Source: Sulfurimonas sp. HSL3-2
GTDB taxonomy: Bacteria; Campylobacterota; Campylobacteria; Campylobacterales; Sulfurimonadaceae
Assembly: GCF_039645965.1 (NCBI RefSeq)
Contig: NZ_CP147917.1
Span: 1,240,001-1,304,000 of the forward strand
Length of the DNA: 64,000 bases
Direction of reading: 5' to 3'
Below, piece after piece: positions 52,915-62,150 of the stretch (within the stretch, counting starts at the first letter, position 1; every line of letters begins with the position of its first letter). The notes beneath the pieces were generated by a model. It ran no database searches. It had not been told where the DNA came from and saw only the letters and a program-made list of their open reading frames with translations. The position numbers were made by a program, and so were the translations under genes.

Positions 52915-52940
52915 AAGAAGCTCTTACTTTTGAGCTTCTT
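52915..52940. terminator. Bidirectional Rho-independent terminator between pilT and DAHP synthase
   Basis: AAGAAGCTC pairs with GAGCTTCTT (9 bp) around an 8-base loop that contains the DAHP synthase stop codon. On the minus strand a U-run follows after CTTCATAA; on the plus strand the tail is only TTTA. It therefore mainly ends the DAHP synthase message. Confidence 0.7.
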
Positions 52941-54273
52941 TTAGTGTGTCTGCGATTAAAAATGCAAGTTCAAGAGCTTGATCTGCATTTAAACGCGGGT
53001 CACAATGCGTATGATAACGAGAACTTAGATCCTCTTCAGTCACCACAAATGAACCGCCTATACATTCAGTTACGTTCTTTCCTGTCATCTCTAAGTGTAC
53101 ACCGCCTGCGAATGTTCCCTCAGCTTTATGTACTTGGAAGAACTGTTTCATCTCTGTCAAGATAGAATCGACAGGACGAGTTTTAAAGTTATTAGATGAT
53201 TTGATAGTGTTACCGTGCATAGGATCACAGCTCCAAACTACTTTCATACCCTCACGTTCGATTGCACGGATAAGTTTCGGCATACCCTCACCTACTTTAT
53301 CAGCACCCATTCTAACGATGATGTTTAAACGTCCTGCTTCATTTTCAGGGTTCAGTGCTTCAACAAGTCTTACAAGATCATCAGGATCCATTGACGGTCC
53401 CGCTTTAACACCGATAGGGTTTTTGATCCCCTTCATATACTCTATATGTGCACCGTCAAGCTGACGTGTTCTGTCGCCTATCCAAAGCATATGCGCAGAT
53501 GTATCGTACCAGTCACCCGTAAGAGAGTCTTGTCTTGTAAATGCTTCTTCATACGGAAGTAAAAGAGCTTCGTGAGAAGTATAGAAATCTGTCTCTCTTA
53601 AAGTTCTGTATGTACTTGATGTAATACCGCACGCTTCCATAAACTTTAATGATCTACCGATATCTTCCGCCAGCTCTTCATATTTTCTACTCATCTCACC
53701 CTGTTGAGCAAAATCCAAAGTCCATTTATGAACTTGATGAAGATCAGCCAATCCGCCTGAAGCAAATGCACGTAACAGGTTAAGTGTTGCAGCCGACTGG
53801 TTATATGCTTTGATCATTCTCTCAGGATCCGGAACACGAGCCTCTTTTGTAAAGTCGACACCGTTGATGATGTCTCCTCTATATGAGTCAAGAGTAACTC
53901 CGTCGATCGTCTCCGTGTCGCTTGAACGAGGTTTTGCAAACTGCCCGCCTAAACGTCCGACTTTAACGACCGGTAATCCGCCTGCATATGTCATAACGAC
54001 CGACATCTGAAGTATGACTTTAAAAGTATCTCTGATATTTTGTGCATGAAACTCTGAAAAACTCTCTGCACAGTCTCCGCCCTGTAGTAAAAATGCACGG
54101 CCGTTTGCGACCTCTGCCAATTGTGCTTTTAATGAACGTGCTTCGCCTGCAAAAACAAGAGGCGGATATCTTTTAAGCTCGTTTAAGACACGATTTAAAT
54201 GTTCTTGATCTGGATATGTAGGCTGTTGTAAGATCGGCTTTCCTCTCCAGCTTGATGGGCTCCAATTACTCAT
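52924..54273 (-). CDS. Class II 3-deoxy-7-phosphoheptulonate (DAHP) synthase
   Basis: This 449-residue plant-type (class II) enzyme catalyses the first step of aromatic amino acid synthesis from phosphoenolpyruvate and erythrose 4-phosphate. Visible signatures: [16 protein letters not shown] with the metal-binding Cys, [26 protein letters not shown] and [11 protein letters not shown] with [15 protein letters not shown] near the end. Class II enzymes are usual in Campylobacterota. It stands alone on the minus strand, with the terminator at 52915-52940 beginning at its stop codon. Confidence 0.95.
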   Translation of the reverse strand: MSNWSPSSWRGKPILQQPTYPDQEHLNRVLNELKRYPPLVFAGEARSLKAQLAEVANGRAFLLQGGDCAESFSEFHAQNIRDTFKVILQMSVVMTYAGGLPVVKVGRLGGQFAKPRSSDTETIDGVTLDSYRGDIINGVDFTKEARVPDPERMIKAYNQSAATLNLLRAFASGGLADLHQVHKWTLDFAQQGEMSRKYEELAEDIGRSLKFMEACGITSSTYRTLRETDFYTSHEALLLPYEEAFTRQDSLTGDWYDTSAHMLWIGDRTRQLDGAHIEYMKGIKNPIGVKAGPSMDPDDLVRLVEALNPENEAGRLNIIVRMGADKVGEGMPKLIRAIEREGMKVVWSCDPMHGNTIKSSNNFKTRPVDSILTEMKQFFQVHKAEGTFAGGVHLEMTGKNVTECIGGSFVVTEEDLSSRYHTHCDPRLNADQALELAFLIADTLKEAQK

Positions 54274-54451
54274 TTTATAAACCTTATTTACAATAATTTT
54301 TTAACTAGAATAGTAACTTTATATAAATACTATTTGATTACAAATTGCGTGATTTTACTAAAAAGTTCCTAAAAGAGCTCTGATTTTAAATTTTAAGGGA
54401 TACAATTTCCAAAATCAGCCTCTTTAAAAGATATTTTTATACTTAAAAATG

Positions 54452-54457
54452 TATAAT
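54452..54457 (+). promoter_or_regulatory. Candidate -10 box of the GGDEF-cvpA-fur operon
   Basis: TATAAT, 17 bp before the ATG at 54474. If correct the leader is very short; a start at the later ATG 54489 would fit better. No clear -35 is visible in the 200-bp gap divergent from the DAHP synthase. Confidence 0.4.
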
Positions 54458-54473
54458 AACATCACTATAAAAC

Positions 54474-55415
54474 ATGAAAGTCAAAAAGATGGATAAATCT
54501 AATGCAAAAAAATTATTAGAAGAGTTATATAATGATCTCAGTTCTAAGATAGACAGCCAAGAAGGCATCATATCAAAAGATCATCTTCTTGACTTAATGA
54601 GATCGACTGTGGATGCCGTTTCAGGCTTGGATTTTGAACTTCCCGATGCTCTTGACAGTTTAAGAAGATCTCTTGATGACGGATTTAAAGATATAGCAAA
54701 AGAGAGTATCAAACAGTACGATTCTACAAATAAAAAATTTGAAGAATTAGCATTTAAACATAAGCAGACTATCAATGACTGTAAAGATCCTCTTATTAAC
54801 TTAGATGATATAACCGATAAGTTTAACGTTATTCAATCACATATGATCGATGAAGTCTTAAAAGCAAATACGCTGATATCCGACCTGACTAAAAAGGTCG
54901 AAAAACTTGAGAAGACTTCACAAATAGATCATTTAACAAAAGTTTATAATCGCAAAATGTTATCAGAGCATTTAGCAAACGTCTGTCAGCATCTTCATTT
55001 TGCACATGATATACATGTGTTTATGATCGATATTGACGACTTTAAGATCATTAATGATACTTACGGCCATGTCGTCGGAGACAAGGTCCTTATATTCTTG
55101 GCAAATATTTTAAGAAAGACACTCCGAGACGGCGATAGAATCTATAGATACGGCGGCGAAGAGTTTGTCGTTATCTTAAACAGGATCAAAAAAACTGAAT
55201 GTGCAAATGTTGCCAACAGAATCGTATCTTTGATGCAGACAAACAAGCTCATCTATAAAGAGTTAAATATCAATGTGACGGTAAGCCTGGGTGCTACGAC
55301 TTTGGTAGAGGGAGACACACCTGATTCGCTTATCGCGAGAGCGGACAAAGCACTTTACAAAGCTAAAAAATCTGGAAAAAATAGAATAGCGGTGGATGAA
55401 AAAGATGGAAATTAG
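54474..55415 (+). CDS. Soluble diguanylate cyclase (GGDEF)
   Basis: This 313-residue protein has an alpha-helical N-terminal half with no recognised sensor domain (about residues 1-150, ending in a coiled-coil NTLISDLTKKVEKLEKTS) and a C-terminal GGDEF domain. The active site reads YGGEEFVVIL and an RxxD inhibitory site (RDGD) lies five residues upstream, so the enzyme should make c-di-GMP with product inhibition. ATG 54474 or ATG 54489 could be the start. It overlaps cvpA by 20 bp. Confidence 0.9.
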   Translation: MKVKKMDKSNAKKLLEELYNDLSSKIDSQEGIISKDHLLDLMRSTVDAVSGLDFELPDALDSLRRSLDDGFKDIAKESIKQYDSTNKKFEELAFKHKQTINDCKDPLINLDDITDKFNVIQSHMIDEVLKANTLISDLTKKVEKLEKTSQIDHLTKVYNRKMLSEHLANVCQHLHFAHDIHVFMIDIDDFKIINDTYGHVVGDKVLIFLANILRKTLRDGDRIYRYGGEEFVVILNRIKKTECANVANRIVSLMQTNKLIYKELNINVTVSLGATTLVEGDTPDSLIARADKALYKAKKSGKNRIAVDEKDGN

Positions 55416-56097
55416 TTATTTTGATATTATAGTCGGTTCAATAATCTTACTGCTTGGTTTAAAAGGTATCTTAAACGGGTTTTTTAAAGAGCTTTTCGGT
55501 CTTATAGGTATTATCGGCGGTGTCTTTGTCGCTTCTCGTGCAGGCGGCAGCGTTGGACAGATGATCAGTGACTCGCTTCTACATATACAAAACCAGACTG
55601 CCATCAACTTTACTGGATTTTTGATAACGCTTGCTATCTTCTGGCTTGCGATGGTCGCAATCGGATATGCATTCAAAAAACTCAGCAAACTAAGCGGACT
55701 TGGTCCTGTTGATAAGATAATGGGATTTGTCGTAGGTGCAGGAAAATTCTTCTTGATCATCGCAGTTGTTGCTTACGCTATTTATAACATAAAAGTCATC
55801 AGAACAAATATGCAAGACACGATGAAAACGAGTATCTTATTCCCTATTTTGGTAGAGACAGGGGGCTTTATTATGAAACTTGATACTACTGAGATATCAA
55901 AAGATATAAATGCAACGGTCACGAAAAAACAGGAAGAGATGCAGGCTCAGATAGAAAAAACTATAGCTGAGAACAAGGATCAAGTTCTTCAAAATGTGAC
56001 AGAACAGATACAAAAGAACGAACAGAACATGAGTGATGAGATAAAAGAAAAGATAAAAGATTCTATGCCAGAAGATATAAAGAACAAGGTCAACTAA
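55396..56097 (+). CDS. cvpA: CvpA family membrane protein
   Basis: This 233-residue protein has four membrane helices in the CvpA pattern (YFDIIVGSIILLLGLKGILN, FFKELFGLIGIIGGVFVA) and a C-terminal charged, coiled-coil tail rich in E, K and Q. CvpA is needed for colicin V export and envelope stress tolerance in E. coli; its mechanism is unclear. ATG 55405 (MEISYFD) is a plausible later start because of the GGTGG upstream. It is 3 bp before fur. Confidence 0.85.
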   Translation: MKKMEISYFDIIVGSIILLLGLKGILNGFFKELFGLIGIIGGVFVASRAGGSVGQMISDSLLHIQNQTAINFTGFLITLAIFWLAMVAIGYAFKKLSKLSGLGPVDKIMGFVVGAGKFFLIIAVVAYAIYNIKVIRTNMQDTMKTSILFPILVETGGFIMKLDTTEISKDINATVTKKQEEMQAQIEKTIAENKDQVLQNVTEQIQKNEQNMSDEIKEKIKDSMPEDIKNKVN

Positions 56098-56100
56098 GTT

Positions 56101-56568
56101 ATGAACACGACAACAGATTTTACAGAAAGAACTGTAGAGTATGAAAAACTGCTTCACGATTTTAAAGACCTGCTCAAAAAGAACCATCTTAAGTTCACTA
56201 TTCAGCGTGAAGTCATACTAGAAACGCTTTATAACTCTGATGAGCACCTTTCACCCGAATCTCTTTACAATCTGATTCAGGAAAAGTATCCTAAGTTAAA
56301 TACGGGAATAGCTACTATCTACCGTACCCTGACACTTTTAGAAGAATCAGATATCGTCACCTCTTTATCGTTTGGTACACAAGGTAAGAAGTATGAACTT
56401 GGTGCAAAAGATCACCATGATCATATGATATGTACCGTATGTAGTCATATCACTGAGTTTGTAGATGAAGAGATAGAAAAAAGACAACAGTCCATAACAA
56501 AAGAACTTGGATTCAAGATGACAGACCATTCAATGCAGATATACGGTATCTGCAAAAACTGCCAATAA
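56101..56568 (+). CDS. fur: Ferric uptake regulator Fur
   Basis: This 155-residue regulator has the Fur winged-helix domain (KFTIQREVILETLYN, TGIATIYRTLTLLEE), the metal-binding DHHDHMICTVCSHITEF and a C-terminal CKNC that binds structural zinc. It represses iron-uptake genes with Fe2+ as corepressor. Its place between cvpA and lysS is the order I know from related Campylobacterota. Fur in this group can also act on apo-form targets. No Fur box was identified by eye. Confidence 0.94.
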   Translation: MNTTTDFTERTVEYEKLLHDFKDLLKKNHLKFTIQREVILETLYNSDEHLSPESLYNLIQEKYPKLNTGIATIYRTLTLLEESDIVTSLSFGTQGKKYELGAKDHHDHMICTVCSHITEFVDEEIEKRQQSITKELGFKMTDHSMQIYGICKNCQ

Positions 56569-56590
56569 CAACTTTATGAAGGAAAGATAA

Positions 56591-58117
56591 TTGCCATTTA
56601 GAAATAAATATATTCAACAACGTATCGAAAAAGCAAACCAGCTCAAAGAGCTTGGATACAATCCCTACTCAAACCATTCCGAGAGAAATACGACAATATC
56701 TAAGTATATGAATGTCAACTCTGATGTCGAGCATCTGGAAAATAAACGTGATGAAAACCGCAGCTATACACTCAGCGGCCGTATCAAGTTTTTCCGTATT
56801 ATGGGGAAAGCAAGCTTTCTTAAAATAGAAGATGAAAGCGGGATGCTTCAAGTGTACGTATCACGCGACAATCTTCCTGAGGGCTACTATAACGATGTGT
56901 TCAAAAAACTTGTCGAAGTCGGAGACATCATTGAAGTAACAGGCTACCCTTTTGTGACTAATCATGGAGAACTTTCTTTACATGTAAGCGATTTCAGACT
57001 GCTAACTAAAGCGATCTCTCCTCTTCCTGAGAAGTTTCACGGTGTTACGGACAAAGAGATCAGATACCGCCAGCGTTATCTTGACCTGATCATGAACAGC
57101 GAGATCAGAAAGACTTTCCAGACACGTTCAAAGATCATATCACTTACTCGCAGATTCTTCGAAGACAAAGGCTTCTTAGAGGTCGAAACTCCTATGATGC
57201 ACCCTATCGCCGGTGGAGCAAATGCAAAACCGTTCGTAACGCATCATAATGCTCTTGGAATCGACAGATATCTTCGTATCGCGCCTGAGCTTTACTTAAA
57301 AAGACTGATCGTAGGCGGATTTGAAGCTGTCTTTGAGATCAACCGTAACTTTAGAAACGAAGGGATGGATGCGACGCATAACCCTGAGTTTACTTCTATC
57401 GAGTTTTACTGGGCTTATAAGACATATAAAGATCTTATCAAGATCACAAAAGAGTATTTCGAGTATCTTTTCGATCATCTTAACCTTCCTACTATCCTAC
57501 CTTACGGAGATATCAAAGTAGATTTCGCTGACTTTAGAGAGATACCTCTTATCACGTCATTGTATGAGATCGGCGGAGTACCAAAAGAGATCGTAAACGA
57601 CAAAGAGAAAATATTAGAGTTCTTAAGAGCAAACAATCTTGAAGCAAAAGAGTCTATGAACCTAGGACAGCTTCAAGGAGAACTGTTTGACGAGTTCGTT
57701 GAAGCTAAACTGATCAATCCGACATTTATCACAGAGTATCCTGTAGAGATCTCTCCTCTTGCAAGAAGAAGCGATGAGCATCCTGAGATCACTGAAAGAT
57801 TTGAGCTTTTCATCGCAGGCCGCGAGATCGCAAATGCGTTCAGCGAGTTAAACGATCCGGTCGATCAGCTTGGCCGTTTTGAAGCGCAGATGAGTGCAAA
57901 AGATGCGGGAGACGACGAAGCTCATGAGATGGATGTGGATTTTGTCAATGCACTTAGCTATGGTATGGCTCCGACTGCGGGTCAAGGGATAGGGATCGAC
58001 AGACTGGTAATGCTTCTTACTAATGAACATTCAATTAGAGATGTGCTACTATTCCCGGCAATGAAACCTATACACAACGAGTTAAAAGAGAGTGATGACT
58101 CTCAAGAAGAAGAATAA
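56591..58117 (+). CDS. lysS: Lysyl-tRNA synthetase (class II)
   Basis: This 508-residue class II enzyme has the OB-fold anticodon-binding domain (about residues 60-165) and the three class II motifs: [32 protein letters not shown] and the [18 protein letters not shown] motif 3. The start is TTG at 56591, supported by GGAAAG eight bases upstream; no ATG precedes the family start. It is 22 bp after fur and 32 bp before glyA. Confidence 0.95.
   Translation: MPFRNKYIQQRIEKANQLKELGYNPYSNHSERNTTISKYMNVNSDVEHLENKRDENRSYTLSGRIKFFRIMGKASFLKIEDESGMLQVYVSRDNLPEGYYNDVFKKLVEVGDIIEVTGYPFVTNHGELSLHVSDFRLLTKAISPLPEKFHGVTDKEIRYRQRYLDLIMNSEIRKTFQTRSKIISLTRRFFEDKGFLEVETPMMHPIAGGANAKPFVTHHNALGIDRYLRIAPELYLKRLIVGGFEAVFEINRNFRNEGMDATHNPEFTSIEFYWAYKTYKDLIKITKEYFEYLFDHLNLPTILPYGDIKVDFADFREIPLITSLYEIGGVPKEIVNDKEKILEFLRANNLEAKESMNLGQLQGELFDEFVEAKLINPTFITEYPVEISPLARRSDEHPEITERFELFIAGREIANAFSELNDPVDQLGRFEAQMSAKDAGDDEAHEMDVDFVNALSYGMAPTAGQGIGIDRLVMLLTNEHSIRDVLLFPAMKPIHNELKESDDSQEEE
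56978..56987. repeat. TTACATGTAA palindrome copy 8
   Basis: Inside lysS, as TTTACATGTAAG on the plus strand. Confidence 0.85.
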
Positions 58118-58149
58118 TTTTAATTTAAATCAAAAAAAGGACTGAAAAG

Positions 58150-59397
58150 ATGAGTTTTTTAAAAGAGTTTGATAACGATATATATGAGTTATGTGAAAAA
58201 GAGCTAGAGCGTCAGACTGACCACCTAGAGATGATTGCGAGTGAGAACTTCACTCTTCCGGCTGTAATGGAAGCTATGGGTAGTGTCTTTACTAACAAAT
58301 ATGCTGAAGGTTACCCGCAAAAACGTTACTACGGCGGATGTGAGTTTGCCGATGCTGTTGAACAACTGGCGATCGACAGAGCTTGTGAGCTTTTCGGATG
58401 TAAATTCGCAAATGTACAACCGCATGCCGGAAGCCAGGCTAACGGTGCGGTTTACGCTGCACTTTTAACTGCCGGAGATAAACTTCTTGGTATGGATCTT
58501 AGCCACGGTGGACACCTTACTCACGGTTCAAAAGTAAGTTTTTCAGGAAAGAACTACCAATCTTTTACTTACGGTGTAGAGCTTGACGGCCGTATCAACT
58601 ATGATCGCGTTATGGATATCGCGAAGATCGTTCAACCGAAGATCATCGTATGTGGTGCTTCCGCTTACGCTCGTGAGATCGACTTCAAAAAATTCCGTGA
58701 GATCGCTGATGCTGTAGGAGCGATCCTTTTTGCTGACATCGCACACATCGCAGGTCTTGTCGCAGCGGGTGAACATCCGAGTCCATTCCCTTATGCAGAT
58801 GTCGTTACAACTACGACACACAAGACTCTTGCAGGTCCAAGAGGCGGTATGATCTTGACAAACGATGAAGAGATAGCTAAAAAAGTAAACTCTGCTATCT
58901 TCCCTGCTCTTCAAGGCGGACCGCTTGTACATGTTATCGCTGCAAAAGCGGTAGGTTTCAAACACAACCTTTCACCTGCATGGAAAGAGTACGCTGTTCA
59001 AGTAAAGAAAAATGCTTCTATTCTTGCTGATGTACTGATGAAACGCGGATATGACGTAGTAAGCGGCGGAACTGATAACCACCTTGTACTTGTAAGCTTC
59101 ATAAACAAAGATTTCAGCGGAAAAGATGCTGATGCAGCTCTTGGACGTGCAGGTATCACGGTAAATAAAAACACTGTTCCCGGTGAAACAAGAAGCCCGT
59201 TTGTAACTTCAGGTATCCGTATCGGTAGCCCTGCTCTTACTTCACGTGGTATGAAAGATGCTGAGTTTGAACTGATCGCAAACCGTATCGCAGATGTACT
59301 TGATGATATCAACAACGAAACTCGTCAAGCAGAGATAAAAGAGGAACTTAAAGCGTTGGCTCAAAACTTTGTTATCTATAACCAACCGACATACTAG
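58150..59397 (+). CDS. glyA: Serine hydroxymethyltransferase
   Basis: This 415-residue pyridoxal-phosphate enzyme converts serine and tetrahydrofolate to glycine and 5,10-methylene-THF. Family motifs: [62 protein letters not shown] and the PLP-lysine region [28 protein letters not shown] region precedes the ATG. It is followed by the DUF1882 gene, the order typical for Sulfurimonas-like genomes. Confidence 0.96.
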   Translation: MSFLKEFDNDIYELCEKELERQTDHLEMIASENFTLPAVMEAMGSVFTNKYAEGYPQKRYYGGCEFADAVEQLAIDRACELFGCKFANVQPHAGSQANGAVYAALLTAGDKLLGMDLSHGGHLTHGSKVSFSGKNYQSFTYGVELDGRINYDRVMDIAKIVQPKIIVCGASAYAREIDFKKFREIADAVGAILFADIAHIAGLVAAGEHPSPFPYADVVTTTTHKTLAGPRGGMILTNDEEIAKKVNSAIFPALQGGPLVHVIAAKAVGFKHNLSPAWKEYAVQVKKNASILADVLMKRGYDVVSGGTDNHLVLVSFINKDFSGKDADAALGRAGITVNKNTVPGETRSPFVTSGIRIGSPALTSRGMKDAEFELIANRIADVLDDINNETRQAEIKEELKALAQNFVIYNQPTY

Positions 59398-59415
59398 ATT
59401 AAGGATCAAGAGATA

Positions 59416-59958
59416 ATGACTGCGATGGATTTAAAACTTATTAAGATGGTGACATCTCATTACTGGCAAAAAAGTGATAGAGTCGTCGACAAAATAAGTT
59501 TTAAAGGCAGGACTTTTTTCAATAAATTTGAAAGAATCGACAAGACATTGACTCAGTCTGTGATCAATCAACATCTAAAAGGTGAGATAACCGTAGCGCA
59601 TTCACTGGTAAGTGACAGAGGGATAGTCGAAAATATCGTTATCGATTATAACGGCCGCGATCCTGAGAGATTTTACCATAAAGCTCAGCTTCTGCTGCGT
59701 GAAGAGGGCTACATAAACTTTACGGCATTTAAGACAAAAAGTGAAGGACACCTGCATGTTTATATACATAAAGGTCATACAACTTTACAAGAAGCTATAC
59801 AACTTGGTAAAATGATTTCCATGAAACTGGCGGCAAAACAGCCAAAACAGTGGAAAATGTTTCCAAGTGACGATATACCGCCGGAATATAATATACTTAC
59901 GCTACCATATGACCTTTATGCCAAAGAGCGCGGAGCTTCTTGGTCAAAGCATATGTAA
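59416..59958 (+). CDS. DUF1882 protein with primase-like pattern
   Basis: This 180-residue cytoplasmic protein is a Campylobacterota-specific DUF1882 family member encoded between glyA and a SPOR-domain gene. Its order of elements resembles an archaeo-eukaryotic primase fold: VENIVIDYNGRDPERF (a hDhD-like segment with the second acidic residue replaced by Asn), KTKSEGHLHVYIHKG (s-x-H-like strand) and a later KMFPSDDIPPEYNILTLPYD. This is pattern reading only; a weak or decayed catalytic site would mean a nucleic-acid-binding rather than polymerising role. Family function is unknown. Confidence 0.75.
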   Translation: MTAMDLKLIKMVTSHYWQKSDRVVDKISFKGRTFFNKFERIDKTLTQSVINQHLKGEITVAHSLVSDRGIVENIVIDYNGRDPERFYHKAQLLLREEGYINFTAFKTKSEGHLHVYIHKGHTTLQEAIQLGKMISMKLAAKQPKQWKMFPSDDIPPEYNILTLPYDLYAKERGASWSKHM

Positions 59959-59966
59959 AGTATTTC

Positions 59967-59997
59967 TTTAGAAAACATGGAAAGTATGTTTTCTAAA
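59967..59997. repeat. Perfect 12-bp inverted repeat with 7-nt spacer
   Basis: TTTAGAAAACAT and ATGTTTTCTAAA flank GGAAAGT, directly after the DUF1882 gene. There is no U-run on the plus strand, so it is not a standard terminator. The arm-spacer-arm layout and length (31 bp) also resemble a Xer dif site. It may instead be an attenuator before the SPOR gene. Confidence 0.5.
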
Positions 59998-60023
59998 AGG
60001 AATATACAAAAAAAGGAGCTATT

Positions 60024-60719
60024 GTGGAAGAAAGAAACGAATTAAACGACATCATCCTAAACAAAGGTAATGATGCAGCAAGTTCAAGTAAGAAGGTCAT
60101 TCTTGCTGTTGCAATATTGACGATTATTCTAATAGTTGTAGTAATGATTATGAAAAACTCTGGATCTAGCGGCATAGAAAATCTTCCGCAAGCTCAAGAA
60201 ACGACAAAAACGAACCTGCCTCCTGAGCCTCCTATGCCTCAAGCTGATGAGCAATCAAATAGTTCACTCTTCGAACCGGTAGAGATCGTTAAAGAGGACA
60301 AAAAAGATGATGACCTTGATAAGATAGCTAAAAAGCTTAAAGAGGAAAGTCTTACTAAAGATTACAATGAGCCGGAAACGACAATGATGCCGGTCGAATC
60401 TAAACCAAAAGTACAAGCGCCTGTAAAAAAAGCTGCTCCTGTCGTCAAAAAAGAGAGTGTTCAAAAAACTACTCCGGTCGCAAGCGGGAAGCAGACATAT
60501 ATTCAAGTCGGTTCTTTTGCAAAATATGAGCCGGATAAAAAGTTCTTAGCATCGATCAAAAAACTTGGATATGACTATACTTATCACAAAATAAATAGAA
60601 ACGGTAAGACTATAAATAAAGTTTTAGTTGGCCCGTTTACAACTGAATCAGATGCAAGAGCCGCTTTGAAAAAAATACGTAAAAACGTAGAGCCTGGTGC
60701 TTTTGTAACAAAGAAATAG
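60024..60719 (+). CDS. SPOR-domain inner-membrane protein
   Basis: This 231-residue protein has a short cytoplasmic N-terminus, one membrane helix (about residues 23-44), a proline- and lysine-rich linker and a C-terminal SPOR domain (about 155-231; TYIQVGSFAKYEPDKKFLAS and KVLVGPFTTESDARAALK). SPOR domains bind denuded peptidoglycan at division sites, as in FtsN and DedD. The GTG start at 60024 has AAAGGAG upstream. It lies between DUF1882 and trpE on the plus strand. Confidence 0.88.
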   Translation: MEERNELNDIILNKGNDAASSSKKVILAVAILTIILIVVVMIMKNSGSSGIENLPQAQETTKTNLPPEPPMPQADEQSNSSLFEPVEIVKEDKKDDDLDKIAKKLKEESLTKDYNEPETTMMPVESKPKVQAPVKKAAPVVKKESVQKTTPVASGKQTYIQVGSFAKYEPDKKFLASIKKLGYDYTYHKINRNGKTINKVLVGPFTTESDARAALKKIRKNVEPGAFVTKK

Positions 60720-60744
60720 ATAGAAGTATATATAAGGGTTTTAC

Positions 60745-62148
60745 TTGATTCACCATACGCAATTTACACTTGATCAATTCGCACCGATCGCCGTTTATCA
60801 CAAGCTCAAAGGGATCTTCTCAGATGAGATAAGTTATCTTTTTGAGAGTGCAGGACAGAGTGAAGGAAACTACAGTTTCATCATGATTGGTGCAAGAGAA
60901 AGACTTCAATATAAAGATGATGTCACTATCTACACAAATGCTCTAGGCGAAAAAGAGATAAAAGAGGTATCGCCTTTTGATTTTCTAAAAGAGTACTATA
61001 AAAACATAGATACGGCAATATACAAGTCTACATGTAAAGAGTTAAATATAGGCTACGTCGACGGCTTTATAGGCTATATAGGTTACGATATGGTCAAAGT
61101 GTTCGAACCAAGACTCAAACGCAGTATGGATAACCTTAAAGATGAACTAAACACACCGGACCTGGATCTTATACTTCCTAAACTTGTCCTTGTATATTCG
61201 CATAAAAACAATGTCATATCTCTTGTTTCCGTACTTGATGAGATGAAAGACAGATTTTCCGAACTTGAGACAGCTTTAAAAGGTTCATATCACTACATTC
61301 CTATGGAAAACAATATAGGAGATGATCAAGGTTCATTCGCATTTTCAAAAGATGAGTTCTTCTCTATGGTCGACAGATCAAAAGAGATGATAAAAAGCGG
61401 TGATGTGTTTCAGATCCTGATGACCAACCGTTTTACGAGAAATATAAAAGTCGATCCGTTTAGCTTTTACCGTGTACTAAGAACAAAGAACCCTTCACCT
61501 TATATGTTTTTAATGGACTATGAAGATTTTAACATCGTCGGAAGCTCTCCTGAGGTCATGGTAAGACTGACCGACGGCGAGATCCTTCTTCGTCCGATAG
61601 CAGGGACAAGAAAACGCGGTGACACCAAACAAAGGGATAAAGAGCTTGAAAATGAGCTTTTAGAAGATCCTAAAGAACTTGCAGAACATCTTATGCTCAT
61701 CGACCTCGGACGTAATGACGTAGGGCGTGTTGCAAAGACGGGAAGCGTAAAAGTCGAAGATATGATGCATATTGAGCGTTTCTCTCACGTTATGCATATC
61801 GTCTCAGATGTCGTAGCAGAACTTCGCGATGATAAAGATATGTTCGATCTTTTTATGTCGACATTTACCGCAGGGACTATGACAGGTGCACCAAAGATAA
61901 GAGCTATGGAACTTATAGCCGAATTTGAAGGACTTAAACGCGGATTTTACAGCGGCAGTATAGGATACTTTGGATTTGACGGTAATATGGATAGCGCGAT
62001 AACTATCCGTACCGCTATGGTAAAACCTTCAAGCGTTATACTACAGGCAGGAGCGGGCATCGTCGCTGACTCAGTCAATGAGCTTGAGTATCTAGAGGTC
62101 ACAAATAAACTTGGTGCTCTTATGAGTTCATTAAAAGATCTCGACTAA
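60745..62148 (+). CDS. trpE: Anthranilate synthase component I
   Basis: This 467-residue chorismate-binding enzyme makes anthranilate with the glutamine amidotransferase TrpG, which is not in the window. Signatures of the chorismate-binding domain are clear: RPIAGTRKRG, HLMLIDLGRNDVGRVAKTG, FSHVMHIVSDV, TFTAGTMTGAPKIRAMELI and QAGAGIVADS. The start is TTG at 60745 with AAGGG upstream. PabB is a possible alternative but TrpE fits better. It is followed by aroE after 2 bp. Confidence 0.9.
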   Translation: MIHHTQFTLDQFAPIAVYHKLKGIFSDEISYLFESAGQSEGNYSFIMIGARERLQYKDDVTIYTNALGEKEIKEVSPFDFLKEYYKNIDTAIYKSTCKELNIGYVDGFIGYIGYDMVKVFEPRLKRSMDNLKDELNTPDLDLILPKLVLVYSHKNNVISLVSVLDEMKDRFSELETALKGSYHYIPMENNIGDDQGSFAFSKDEFFSMVDRSKEMIKSGDVFQILMTNRFTRNIKVDPFSFYRVLRTKNPSPYMFLMDYEDFNIVGSSPEVMVRLTDGEILLRPIAGTRKRGDTKQRDKELENELLEDPKELAEHLMLIDLGRNDVGRVAKTGSVKVEDMMHIERFSHVMHIVSDVVAELRDDKDMFDLFMSTFTAGTMTGAPKIRAMELIAEFEGLKRGFYSGSIGYFGFDGNMDSAITIRTAMVKPSSVILQAGAGIVADSVNELEYLEVTNKLGALMSSLKDLD

Positions 62149-62150
62149 TA

